Shown: positions 1 to 11,843 of the stretch, in pieces
Position numbering within the stretch: the stretch's first letter is position 1
Layout: every line of letters starts with the position of its first letter
Source of the DNA: Carallia brachiata
Lineage: Eukaryota > Streptophyta > Magnoliopsida > Malpighiales > Rhizophoraceae
Reading direction: 5' to 3'
Assembly: GCA_021464245.1 (NCBI GenBank)
Contig: JADCRB010000025.1
Coordinates: 1,398,193 to 1,462,192, forward strand
DNA: 64,000 bases
Made by a program: the position numbers and the translations under genes
The notes under the pieces: generated by a model
Database searches by the model: none
Told to the model about the DNA's origin: nothing
Seen by the model: only the letters and a program-made list of their open reading frames with translations

Positions 1-307
1 GATTTTTTTTTTGATAATTAGATATATGAGCAATTTTATTACTGTTTAAAATTACAAAAATAGCACAGAACTAGCCCATTTTTCAATTTGAAAATAGAAC
101 CAAAATACAAAAGAAGAAAGTTAAAAGAATTACATAAAGACAAATTAAGTTCCAAGTAATATAATAAAGGCTTGCTCTCAAAGGGCATTCACTGAGATGA
201 GAATAGATTGGCCATGCAATGGAGTATCTACATTGGTGCACTTCAGCAATATGTAAGTTCTAGTAAGGATAAGATCTAGTAAAATAGCCCATTTGAGATC
301 CATGTTA

Positions 308-1433
308 CTAAAAATTCGTTTGTTGTAGAAAAGCCAAATACTTAAAGCAATAGCAAGAAATAAAGTGGACTAGATAATTTTTAGCATCCTCCCATGAATG
401 AGACCATTCCATAGCACAAATAGCTCTTGAAAGGTATTTGGAACTCACCACTTCAAACCCCACCAATCTAGAAAATGTCACCAAACTAACCAAGAAACAG
501 AGCATTGAAAAAATAGATGCAGTCCCGTCTCGACATTACAAATACAAAAACAACACATACTCACTGCTCGCTTATTATTCCTTTTTTAAACAAAGAGGAC
601 CTAGTGCATGACTTGTCCAAACAACCCATCCAAACTAAGATTTTTGTTTTATTATGTGCACAACCTAGCCATATGTTGGGAAATTTCTTATTATTCAGAT
701 ACCATAATTTTTCCTGATGTAAGCAGAAAAAATTAACCGAATACTCACCAATCTTGTTGTGAGTCTGAAACCAATAATCCATGGCATTTTTATTTGGAGT
801 CACAGTAGCAATAAGTGACAGAAAATTAGCTAGCATATTAGTCTCATCGTGTCGTAGATTATGTCTCCAAATGAGCTCCCAAGACCACAACTCACCTGCT
901 TATGAATCACAATCACAAACCAAGCAGTCCTTATTTGTCAAGAGAGTCACAAGACGGGAAAAAGTGCTCACAAGAGGTAAGTTTGTCATCCAGCAATCCC
1001 ACCAGAATTTGATGTTATTGCCTGAGCCAAGCGTCCTGTAAATTCCATCTGCAACCATTTTTGTGATGTTAGCCTCAAAACTTACTACCCTGTATATATC
1101 CCTCCAAATATAAGAACCATTTTTGGCCTCAAAATTTGGCCATGAAGACAAGGAAGAATTCAAATATTTAACAGCAATAATAAACTATCATAACGAGTCT
1201 TTTTCTTTCACAAACCTCCACAACCACTTGAATAACAAAGCTTGATTTTTAATGGTTAAGGAACCCACTCCCAAGCCACCTTCTTTTTTGGCCTTGAGAT
1301 GACATCCCCACTTACCATACACATCTTTTTTCTTTTCAAAATCTGTAATCCAAAAGAACCTATGTTGTAGGGATACAATTTGTTTTGCCACTAGTTTAGC
1401 AATTTTAAATATTGAGAGAAAATAAATTGGCAA
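308..1433 (-). pseudogene. LINE ORF2 C-terminal region and zf-RVT tail (broken)
   Basis: Four minus-strand open pieces (1433-1188, 1163-900, 890-561, 505-308) follow the order of a plant LINE C-terminus. The first has the LSIFKI and KKEGGLG phrases and ends in the LLFKWLWRF motif. The second has the GSGNNIKFWWDCW motif that precedes the zf-RVT domain. The third and fourth cover the cysteine/tryptophan-rich tail, including a late SWEDAKNYLVHF phrase. Frame changes and stops separate them. The rest, down to position 13, is the 3' UTR and poly-A. Confidence 0.8.
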
Positions 1434-1535
1434 AGCATAAAGAATAGCCTTGATAAGAAGTAATCACCATCTCGACAATAGTAACTTATTTTTCTAAAAA
1501 ACTAGCCTAGTCCGAATTTCTCTCAGGATTGACTC

Positions 1536-2187
1536 TCATGTTGACTTTCTTTTGGGATTAGTACCCAAAAGAAGTCCCAAATACTTGATCGACAAAACAT
1601 CAATTTTGGTTCGAAGGCTCTCAACAACTAAATTCAACCAAAAGTGATCAACATTAATACCGACAACTAAGCTCTTAAGGAAATTAACTTTTAAACTAAA
1701 GACAAGCTCAAAACAACGCAAAATCCTCTCGGTATTAATGAATCCTTCCAAGTCAGGTGTACTGAAATTTAATGTGTCATCTACAAATTGTTCGAATGGG
1801 AAGAGAGAAGGAAGAGGTCAGCACATGAATAGATATTCTATTAAACATCTCCAGTTCGCACCTTTTCTAAAGAAGCCTAGAAAGACCTTCTACTGCTATG
1901 ATGAAGAGGAGCGAAGATAAAGGGTTCCCTTGACATAGGCCCTTCTGCATATATACCTTAAGGGTAGGAGATCCATTTACTAACACAGAAACACGAGCTG
2001 TACTAACACACTGCCTAACCCAACCACACCACCTAGTACCAAAACCCATAAGATCAAGTATATTATCCAAATAATTCCAAGAAATCAAGTCAAATGCTTT
2101 ATAAAAATCAAGTTTAAGCATGATCTCCGCTTGTTTATTCCTTTCTAAGGAATATATGATTTCAGAAGCTATAAACACACCATCCAA
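1536..2187 (-). pseudogene. LINE reverse transcriptase core (broken)
   Basis: The minus-strand translation of 2187-1867 reads as the fingers/palm of a non-LTR reverse transcriptase: LKLDFYKAFD, then SWNYL, VLVNGSP and QKGLCQGNPLSSLLF. The second catalytic motif appears further on as F-V-D-D-T around 1790-1775, a variant of the usual YADD. It continues into 1751-1536 in a different reading frame from the first piece. Stops separate the pieces, so no active enzyme can be made. In an intact LINE this protein copies the element RNA at a nicked chromosomal target. Confidence 0.9.
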
Positions 2188-3540
2188 AATTTGTCACCCC
2201 TTTATAAAGTCAAATTTATTTTGGCTAATAACTTCACCTATCACATCCTTCAGCTAAGTTGCTAGCACCTTGAAGATGATTTTATACAAGCACTGAATTA
2301 GGCTAATAGGCTAAAATTCCCAACATTTGATGTCCCATCACACTTAGGCACTAAGGTGGTAAAAGACGAATTAATACTCTTGAGAGGTTTTGATATAAGG
2401 AAGAAGTCCAAAATTAGAGAGTGAATATTCTCCTTGATATAAGTCTAAGTGGCTTTTATGAAGGCAAAATCAAAGCCATCAGGTCCCAAAGCTTTATCCC
2501 TATCACAACTCCAAATTGCCTCCTTTACATCGTCTATAGAAACTTGCTTTTCAAGTCTTAAAACTGAGGAAGTATACAGCTTTTTAAAGCCCACGTTTGC
2601 AATTGTAAGCCAACAATCGTGATCCTCATGGTAAAGATTTTGGAAAAATCCATAAACTATACTTCTAATCCCATCAATAGCTATAGATACACCATCATGT
2701 TGAAGACTACCAACATAATTCTAGTAAGCCTTTGAAGATGGAATGGTATGGAAGAATCTTGTATTCTTATCTCCTACTTTTAGCCACCTGAACGCTAGAC
2801 TTTTGTCTTCACAGAGACTCCAACAACAAGTGCTTCTCACGTATTCGAATCATAACAGTCCTCCTAGTATGAACTTTAGTGATAGAAAGTGGGCTTTTCT
2901 CTTGTTCCAACTCAATGTCAGTAATCTGAAGCTCCAATTTATTAATTTCAGTTTCAATGTTGTCAAGTCTCCCAATTCCATTTTTTGAGGAAGCTTTTGT
3001 GAGATTTGAGTTTTGAGATGACAGCAGCTAAACCTTCATTTACACCTTCAAAGCACTTCCAAACTTCACCAATTAAAGAAACAAAACTTGGATGTGCTAA
3101 CCAACAATGGTCAGACACGTTCTTAAGGAGATAGTATTAAATTGAGAACATAGCTGCAAGAGTACCTCACAATTGTCTCTTCTACTGGTATCTTCATTAG
3201 GCTCGTAAAAATTAACCACCACACAATCCAGATTGCTCGAGCAAAAATCCCATGTATTGCTATCCACCTAGTGCTTTTAACAGAACTCTACTTTTGAAAC
3301 TTGGAACGATCCCATATAGACAACAACCCCCAATATATACCCTTTACTAGAATAAAATCTCATTCGCATGAGCTGGAGGCCCAAATTGAAACCAAACTTT
3401 TCCCAAAGAATTCTTGAATCTTCATCTTTTGTATCAACACAAGTCCCAATTCTTTTTTTTTTTTATAATCATTCTAATTGCCCTTTTTTTTAAGCCACTA
3501 GATAGTCTTCGTATGTTCCATGTGATCAAATTAATCATAA

Positions 3541-4817
3541 TTAATCTAGAATAGATTTCCAGTAGTTTGTTTGGAACCTTAAGGAATGTGGACATGATTA
3601 CAAATCTTCATGAAATGATTGCAGCTGGAAGTCGTTTTGGTGTTCAGATTCGAAAAAGGCTAGTGTTATGGTTTTGCTTTCATTTGCTAAGGACAAAGTA
3701 AAAGAGAATTTTTTCGAAAAAGGGACTAATTGGTTAGGCCGTTAGTTTGTCTCAATCAAATAGTGGCAAAAGTCAAATGTTGCACCTGAAAGATTTGTAT
3801 AGCTTAGATGCCATGGAATTTCCTTGCAGGTGTGGGGAAAGCCATTTTTTTGTCGTCTTTAGTGTGCTTATTTGGAACTTTTGTTGCAGTAGACGACAAC
3901 AAGACAGTTATGGTGAAACTGACAGATCAGGTTTACAGGATTATAGTTTCGGAGGAGTCAAACAATGACTTGTTCTTCCAAAATTAGTCAGCAGGAATAG
4001 GTCCTAATCTCACCTGGTGCCATGATAGTTAGAACGATTTGAATAACAATAATAATTTCAGCTCTCTGATACTTTAGGACAATCCATCTCTGGCATCCAT
4101 GGAAGGGTGTGAAGTCGTGCTTTGTTCTCTTTCCCCAAGGGTCGGTGCTTTCTTTTAACAGCTAGACAAGTTGTATTACACAATAGATAGATTATGATAA
4201 GTAATGATTACACTTTGGGCCATAAGAATGATGTGGGGTTTATGGCTTCCCCTGTTAAGGCCTTATCCCACACATCTAAGTCTCATTCCCCTAAGAACAA
4301 GATTTTGCTTTCACCCCAAACTTTTTCTGTTGGGCTTCTACTAGGTCCATTAAATCACTACAAACTTTCATCTCTACCTAATCAATGTCTGTCCTCTCAT
4401 CCCTTTCTTCTTAGGCTGATTGCTTCTCCCATTCTCTCAATCGTGCTTCTATCTATCTCTAACAAAATTCTACGCCCTCCAATAATTTACTCTTTTATCT
4501 CTAACCTGATTTCCTTTTGTTCTTCTCAACTCCCACAATTCAAGCCCCATTAAATACACAACTGCCCAATCCTAGTCCTTCTTCTCTCTAGCTTACAAAA
4601 CACATCCTTGGATCTCGAAAACAGAAGTCAGTCTCTGTGAATGTTTTGATGGGAAACCCAAAAATGAAAAGTTAAATAAAGGAAAATCAAAAAAGAAGAA
4701 GCAATACATTCAACCTGTTGTGTCGAAAGAGATAGTGGATTGTTCAATATCGGATTCCTACATACAACATATAAATAATCTAATTTGAAATGGTATGGTT
4801 AATGATCAAGCAATTCT
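3541..4817. other. Unresolved degenerate repeat sequence, possible LINE ORF1 relic
   Basis: No gene is recognised. Short plus-strand pieces look protein-derived: a Lys-rich stretch near 4690-4720 and an open run near 3875-3980. None matches a family I can name. The position beside the LINE endonuclease start suggests ORF1-related debris, but the plus orientation is opposite to ORF2, so this is only a guess. Confidence 0.3.
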
Positions 4818-4826
4818 TAATCCTAA

Positions 4827-5418
4827 GCGTTAATATCAAAAAATAGCACCGCCTTTAAGTTTTTTTACAAATCTAGCACGACCTTTAAAAACTAATAAAT
4901 CTAGCACAGTTTAATTATTTTCGTACAAATCTAACACAACCTTAAACAATTAACAAATTTAGCATAATTCAATTATTTTTTAACAAATCCAGTACACTGT
5001 CAATTAAAAATAATTGAATCCTCAGTATGCATATATGCATATATGACATTTGGAGTTTTAAATTGTACTAGATTTAGACATTCAATTATTTTTTAATATA
5101 TCTAGCACACTGTCAATTAAAAATAATCAAATTCCAGTATGCACATATGACATTTGGGGGTTTTAAATTGTACTAGATTTAGACGTAAATGTGTCATATA
5201 TGTATTTTAAGAGATTTGATTACTTTTAACTGATTATTTTTAACTGATAGCGTGCTAAATTTGTTAAAAAATAATTAAACTATGCTAAATTTGTTAATTG
5301 TTAAAAGTTGTGCTAGATTTGTAAGAAAATAATTAAACTGTGCTTGATTTGTTAGTTTTTAAAAGTTGTGCTAGATTTATAAAACAATGCAAAGATGGTA
5401 ATTTTTTTATATTAACCC
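4827..5418. mobile_element. Mutator-like MITE with 9-bp target duplication
   Basis: Long inverted repeats of about 190-200 bp face each other. The left arm starts GCGTTAATATC, and the right arm, reverse-complemented, starts GGGTTAATATA. Both arms carry repeated 'acaaatctagcac' phrases. The element is flanked by the exact direct repeat TAATCCTAA at 4818-4826 and 5419-5427. A 9-bp duplication with long TIRs and no coding capacity is typical of non-autonomous Mutator-like elements. The ends and duplication are seen directly; the superfamily is inferred. Confidence 0.85.
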
Positions 5419-5427
5419 TAATCCTAA

Positions 5428-8400
5428 TGATGTGAGGTATGCTAAAGCAAAGGCAACTAAGGAGGTGGTCAAAAGTTGGGAATTTGTTGTGACTAGCCTT
5501 GGCCCATTATTATTGAATGCCTAAGATTTGACCATTGGGAGGGTGAGAAGTGGAATAATCAACAGCTCAATAATATGGGCAAGCTTAGAGCTTTGTAAGT
5601 GTTTTGAACTTTCTTTACAAGAGTTTTTGCGATGTATTAATAAATGTCTTTACAATTCTTAACATTTCCACCATCAAGAACTTCACTTACATATATTATT
5701 TTAAGAAACAACTTGACAACTCTCTTCACTACTATGAGTTCAATTAAGTTGGGATTTCTCACATTCACTGATCAAAAGACTGCATTTCACTGTCTCATCA
5801 TATTGCTGCAACATCAAACTACTAGTCCCAAAGATACCCAAGAGGAAGGTAAATTAAATTGTCAAAGGACACTTCCTTATGATTCATGTAGAGTGATCAA
5901 ATAAAAATAAACATGATACATAAAGTGAGTGATGTGTTGATGAACATATAGAGCAAATAAACAACCAAAATGTGTCATGTGCAAGTAAGAGCAATAATAA
6001 ACGAGTTCAAGGAAGGAAGAGAGAAGCAAGACACAGCAATTTGTAGAGGTTCAAATCTTCTGATCCTATGTACTCGCCTAAAGGCCTCCGCCTTAAGAGT
6101 TTCCACTCTACTTTTGAACTTTACAGCTGAGAGGAAATAATTACAACTACAAAAAAGTCACCTGACTTTTCTCACATAAACTGATGGTCACATGACCACT
6201 CTTACACAATCACACATCTCATGAGCACACAAGTTCTCGCTATACGCTTGGACCGCTCTTTCTCTTCTATTTTTCACTTAGAGCAACACTTGCTCTTCAC
6301 AAGACTCTTACCCTTTTGATTTTCTCTTTCAATCTTAACAACTCATTACAAAGCAAGACAGATGCTTTGGTTGCTAAACGAAGTGTGTTTATACAACTTT
6401 GAGGGTCTTATAATTGTTGGAATAGAGAGAAATAAGGTCTGGAACGTTGGGATAGAATTTGAAAATCTGCTCAACTTTCCATTTTTGGCACTGACTGATC
6501 GGGGCAATTAATGAGTCTGATTCATCACATATGGAAATTTTCTAGAATTGTTCCTCGGATTTTAAAAATGTTTCCGTATGTATGTTTTCTCTAGCAAATT
6601 CCTTTCGAAAATGAGTTAAATCTTCAAAGCTTTGCCTTCAAGACTTTCCTTCTTGATGTAAACGAAAATTTTAGCAAATAATACTTTCTATGTAGGGCAT
6701 ATTTTAAATTTTCGGTAGCTAGAAAATTTTCCAACACAAAAACTATAATGCTTTCTATATTTGAAGACTTATTGAAATTTTTCAGCACACAAAAATGAAA
6801 TATTGTACTTTTTTTTTTCATATTTGAATCCCTTTTGAATTTCGCCAGTTTAATGAGAATTAATCCACCTTGGTCTTCTTTGCAAGTAAACGAAAATAAC
6901 ACTAAGATAATTGACTCATGGGACAAGGAAGACTTGGCGCTAGTAAATTTTTGAGCTCCAAAATTTTTTGTTTAGCAGGAAACCTGAGTCAAAAAGATTG
7001 TGTTTCTACAAGACTCTTCACAAAATGGTAAATGGCACAAAAAAAATATATTCAAACAGAATAACAACTCATAGTCTCGATACTAAGGATCAAGGTAATT
7101 TACTTACCATTCGAATATCGATCGAATTGCCACTAGCTCATACATGGTCGAGAATGGCAATGTATATATTCAAATTATTTTTTTGCCATAGTAGCTCAAA
7201 GCTCAAAGCACATAAGGCAACAAAGTAAAAACATAATAGGAATTTCCAACACCGTAATCAATCTTATTTAGAATGAATAATAACAATAAAGAGTATAAAC
7301 AAGTATAGTCTGTTACACATGAAGAAAAAGAATAATATAATTATGTTGACAAGTTAAAACTCATAACAAAGAGCACATGATCTAACGCATATCAGTCCTC
7401 CTCCTTATCGGGGCTTCTAGATACTAACCCATTTGTATCAAATTTTATATTTCAAATTGTTGAATGCACTGTCTAAGTGATAGCTGTAATTGTAATGTGT
7501 TGAGCCGACCATTTTTTTAACGAAAAATCTATAAATTAGTATAATTTATAATTAATTTCTTCAAATTTAAATTCGATTACTTGAAATGTATTGGATAGAC
7601 AGGTGTACATCCTTTGTGCGTAGTTCACAAGGCCTCTAAACTAACATTACACCTCTTGATTTTTGGATGGCCAAATGTAATAGGAGTAAACGTTCCTTCA
7701 CCACTGTTAATATCGGCTTGTTCAAGCATGGTTAAAGCGATTAACTTGCGTAAATTGTCGTGAACAGAATCAAATTTGTCAATAGTAGCATTCTATCGAA
7801 AGAAAGACAATCAAATTTAGTCGCACTCCCACTATGAAGTTGTTCAGCCCAATATATTTAAGATAATCAGCGTTATAGCTGGTGGTTAAACTTGAATAAC
7901 GGCAGTTCTCTTCAGGGAAATAGTCAAATAGTCAACAGAAACCAACTCAGCCCATATACTATATGATTTTTCAATTGAGCATTAGTACGTAGTTTTACTT
8001 AATTAGTACTGAAATTGTACTACAATCTCATTAACAATTTTTAACAATTTATCTATTTTTTTATTTTTTAAATTTAACTATTTATCGGTTCATATTACCT
8101 TAAAATTCGTTGAAACTACCTATTTCAAGCTTCCAAGTTTTTATTTTTTCAATTTAAGGGAAATTTTTTTGTAACAATAGCCAAATCTGATTAGATGATA
8201 AAAATAAAAAAAAAATCTGGCCATTTTCATAATAAGTTGGGATTGGTAATATTTTAAGCAAACACCACCAAATATGGCTAGATATGATTTTTAAGACATT
8301 TACCTTAGTTTCATTTTTTGGTTTGGGTGTTACGTATATGTTAGTTTTATTAATCTATATAATTGAAGCCGACAAAACTTGGTTTTAACTCAGCTAACCA

Positions 8401-9055
8401 CTACGCCCAACTATCTTTAGCTTATTGTAAATAGTAATACTATATAATTTATAATAAATAGCAATACAATTTTATCTAATATTATACGATGTTAATCTGT
8501 TGTTATTTTATTGTTTTGTAAATTTAATTATTTAATGATTTATATTATTTTGTTAGTAATTTGAAATTATTTTAGTGAAACAAACAAACTATTTTTTTTT
8601 GTTGTAAATTGGGTTAAACTATTTTTAGCTTATTGTAAATAGGGAACAAGATCCAAGTTCCGCCAACATGCAATACTCACTGGTCAATATAGTTAAAAAG
8701 CACTAAAAATTCAATCAAATCTCGTTTGGTCGTCGAGAACATCAATTTGAAATAAGAAGGTAAAAAATATCTTTTCATATTAGTGAATTCAAGAGCAACC
8801 ACATTTTCAAGAAATCCAAATTCTTTTATACACGGACATCGAAAACTCGCTTCTTTTGTGTTAATTGAGAAAAAATGGATTAGTTTCTTTCGAAATTAAG
8901 AATAGCAACGTAGTCGAATATTATTACATTTTCCGTAAGCTAGCATAAGTTTAAATTTTTCCCTTATTATTTCCCTGTCAATATGTTTGGCTTGAAAATT
9001 TTGCGACAATTTCAAGTTGCATAAGATCATTATATTCAACCACCATTCATATAAT
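5428..9055. other. Gene-free AT-rich intergenic sequence
   Basis: No supported gene. Open frames here are short and lack recognisable domains. One internal direct repeat is visible: the phrase 'tttagcttattgtaaatag' occurs near 8415 and again near 8623. Confidence 0.6.
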
Positions 9056-9280
9056 TGGATCAGTAAGGGGTTCGGCCTCTGACTTTATGGTTGGAGGTTC
9101 AAATCTTATCAAAATTGAACTGTAAGGGTAAATATAGAAGAGTCATGTTAAGTCTTAAATGATTCAATAATGCTTGCTGAACCTCGAAGTTTGCTTTCTG
9201 GTAAGTTTGGTATAAATAGTTCGACTAACTTAGTGTCAATGAACTCATAGAATCCTTGCTACTTATAGTACTAATCATAC
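9056..9280 (+). mobile_element. Possible tRNA-derived SINE fragment
   Basis: A 'ggggttcggcctctgac' stretch near 9067 resembles a degenerate A box. It is followed about 30 bp later by 'ggaggttcaaatc' near 9102, which resembles a pol III B box (GGTTCRANNCC). No cloverleaf, flanking duplication or tail was established. Confidence 0.4.
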
Positions 9281-10242
9281 TTATTCATTTTTTTTAACTA
9301 AAAAATTCATATTCATATAATTCTTTATACTGAATGTGCAATATTAATTTTTACATTTATTAACATCGAGTTCAATTATAAGAGATGTTCACTTAATAGA
9401 ACTCGAGTAATAAGTTTGTTTTATGAAGATGTTTAAACAAAGATTTTATTGTTTATTGGCCTCAATTTCTAGATATTATGTCCAGTATAACTAGGAGCAC
9501 TTTTCTTTACTTATTAAATTGTTAAAAAAAAAAAAAAACTGGTATGGATTTAAAAAAAAGTAATGTAAGTAGGGAAAATAAAGGTGGTTAGGAACGGGTG
9601 GGAGCAAGAGGTGGAACAGACAGAAGAAGTGAAGAGGAAGGATCGAAAAAACCCAACTAACTAATAATAAATTGGAAATACTCTTTTTATGATATTTTTT
9701 TCGTACATAATCACAGATTGATAGAGTCAAAAAACCAAATTATATTCACCATTCAACGATCATGATTTGTTTGGAGGGTTCCCACACGCTTGCTATACGC
9801 TCGAGGGGCCATAGAAAAAGTGCACCCCAAATAAAGAAGGGAAAAGTTTTATTGTCCGATGATTTTTATCAGATAAAGTGATTGAAAAATAATAAATTTT
9901 TAACTGTAAATAATAATATTTATATTTATTAATAAAATTTTATTATGTTATTTTTTTATTATTTAAAATATATATTATTAAAAATTAGAGTGTTATTATT
10001 ATTAGAACAGATCTCCGAACAAAAACTTCTGCCTATAAATCCAAGCTCAATAAAGAAAGAGAAATTACTCGCACCTGTCTGACCAAAGAACAAATTCTGC
10101 CAAAAAAGAAAAAAGAAAATGAAAAAGAATAAGAATAAGAATAATACGGCTATTATAATAAATTGAATTAAATTATTACAAATGAATACTTGCCAAGAAA
10201 CAACAAAAACTTAAAAAAAAAAAAACAAAGGAAAGTATGAGG
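9281..10242. other. AT-rich intergenic region upstream of the U-box gene
   Basis: No gene is supported. The segment holds several A runs (for example 9524-9538) and AT-rich stretches, and grades into the proximal promoter of the gene at 10435. Confidence 0.5.
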
Positions 10243-10263
10243 TGACGTCAGAAGACCTTTGAC
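10243..10263 (+). promoter_or_regulatory. TGACGTCA (TGA-bZIP) site followed by a W-box core
   Basis: A perfect TGACGTCA palindrome at 10243-10250, the classical bZIP/TGA-factor site, is followed 8 bp later by TTGAC (10259-10263), the WRKY core. Both lie about 175-190 bp upstream of the U-box ATG. Together they suggest defence- or stress-responsive transcription. Occupancy is not shown by sequence. Confidence 0.5.
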
Positions 10264-10354
10264 ACACAAGCGCACACTCTCTCTCCTCTTTAAAGAAGGT
10301 TTAAACCCAACCCACCGTATGATTCTGTTCTTTCTCCACCTCCCAACCCACTAC

Positions 10355-10388
<34 letters not shown>
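10355..10388. repeat. (TC)n microsatellite in the 5' leader
   Basis: An uninterrupted run of 17 TC units starts 80 bp upstream of the U-box start codon. CT tracts of this kind are common in plant core promoters and 5' UTRs. Confidence 0.95.
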
Positions 10389-10390
<2 letters not shown>

Positions 10391-10434
10391 TTTGGAAATT
10401 TTCTTTACTTCCTTGGCGAACTGAAACTGGAAAA

Positions 10435-11843
10435 ATGGTGAGGCCCGTCAGGGAAGATTTGTACATTAGTGTACCCAGCTTCTTCAGATGCCCGATTTCC
10501 CTGGACGTGATGAAATCCCCCGTCAGCCTCTGCACGGGAGTTACCTACGACCGCTCCAGCATCCAACGGTGGCTCGACAGCGGCAACAACACCTGCCCAG
10601 CCACTATGCAGGTCCTCCACACCAAGGACTTTGTTCCCAACCGCACTTTGCAGCGCCTCATCCAGATCTGGTCCCAGTCCTCCGCCTCCTCCTCCTCCTC
10701 CTCCTCCGTCCATCATCGGCAGGAGGAGGATCACCACAGCCCACTCGACCCTGCTCCTAACTCTGTGGTCCCATCCCGAGACGAAATCACCAGAATAGTC
10801 ATGGACCTGGATTCCCCGCCCTCCTCTAACGGCGTTCTATCGCAACTCGTGCGTTTCGCTAGAGAATCAGAAGATAACCGCGAATTCCTCGCCAAGATGG
10901 ACGCTTTGGTGCCAATGCTCGTTGATTTCCTCGGCACTCTCGTTGTTGTCGACAATGCTAACGCTGCTTCATGTAAAGGCTGCATTGACGTAATTGAAGA
11001 CGCTGTTAGGGTTTTAGATATGATCTTTACCAAAATCGGAGGTCAAAAGGAGAGGTTGGAGACAATACTACTAACTTGGAAGAAACAAAAAAAGACGAAG
11101 AATGACAAGGAAAAGGAAAAGGATGACAGAAATAGTAATATTAATAATAATGATGATGTTAACGATGATCGTCGGGATTGCTTATCTGCGCTTCTCCTTG
11201 TTCTCCAACGAGGAAGCGCGGATGCAAGAATTGGATCGGTGAGAATCTTGGAATCGATCGCATTCGATGCCGAATGGAAGTTTTTAATCGCCGAAAACGA
11301 CGAATTTTACGCGAACTGGTGAAGTCTATCGCCTTAGAATCCGATCCAAGCTTGATCGAAGCGAGTTTGACGTGTTTAATCGCCATTTCCAAGGCGAAAC
11401 GCGTTAGAATAAAGTTAGTCCACCTCAAAACAGTCCCCGAGCTGAGGAACCTGCTGACGTGGTCCGACGCCACGGTTTCGATGACAGAGAAGTCGCTGAA
11501 GTTGCTGGAAACGGTGTCGTCCTGTAAGGAAGGGAGGGAGGAGATGTGCGGGGACCCGGCGTGCGTGGAGGCCGTGGTTAACAAGTTGTTGAAAGTATCC
11601 GGTGAGGCGACGGAGCACGCGACGACGGTGCTGTGGAGCGTGTGCTACCTGTTCAGGGATCAGAGGGCGCAGGAGGCGGTGACGAGGAGCAACGGGCTGA
11701 CAAAGATCCTGCTGCTGATGCAGAGCAACTGTTCGCCGGCAGTGAGGCAAATGTCGGCGGACGTGCTGAAGATATTCAGGGTGAATTCCAAGTCTTGCCT
11801 TTCGTCTTATGACACCAAGACTACCCATATTATGCCCTTTTGA
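10435..11843 (+). CDS. U-box/ARM E3 ubiquitin ligase (PUB27/28/29-like), one frameshift
   Basis: Intronless gene for a plant U-box ubiquitin ligase, which passes ubiquitin from E2 enzymes to substrates bound by its C-terminal ARM repeats. The U-box spans residues 14-79 ([17 protein letters not shown], then [11 protein letters not shown] and CPATMQVL, closing with [11 protein letters not shown]). A poly-Ser run lies at 82-91 and a Lys/Asp/Asn-rich insert at about 217-246. Helical ARM-type repeats follow to the C-terminus. The start has a good context (AAAAATGG). The frame breaks at 11313: the first frame stops at 11320-11322, but homology resumes one base back with [10 protein letters not shown] and runs to a TGA at 11841-11843. 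With one base restored the protein is about 469 residues, close to the 420-460 usual for the clade. I infer a sequence deletion, but a real truncation is possible. GC is well above that of the flanks. Confidence 0.92.

Larger units (their letters stand above)
1..3540 (-). mobile_element. Degenerate LINE (L1-like non-LTR retrotransposon)
   Basis: Read on the minus strand, this is an ordered LINE ORF2 in decay. It starts with an endonuclease-like beginning near 3538 (M-I-N-L-I-T-W-N-I-R). The reverse transcriptase core follows at about 2187-1867, the catalytic FVDD box near 1790-1775, then the thumb and connection region, and a zf-RVT-like tail at 890-308. Numerous stops and frameshifts break it into short frames. 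The minus-strand 3' end reaches a poly-A run at positions 3-13, so the element's 3' terminus lies at the left window edge. The order of parts, the tail and the plant-type phrases (for example KKEGGLG at about 1265-1285) make LINE identity firm. The family and the 5' end are uncertain. Confidence 0.9.

Noticed and set aside
10290..10760. Minus- and alternate-frame open frames overlapping the U-box gene start
   Set aside because: They are composition shadows of the GC-rich coding sequence and the CT/TCC repeats, with no family similarity.
11159..11828. Minus-strand open frames opposite the U-box gene
   Set aside because: They are shadows of the plus-strand ARM coding sequence.
11178..11843. 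A separate gene starting at 11178 in the second frame of the U-box locus
   Set aside because: The part before 11313 is only a shadow frame. Family similarity in this frame begins at 11313 and continues the ARM region of the upstream frame.
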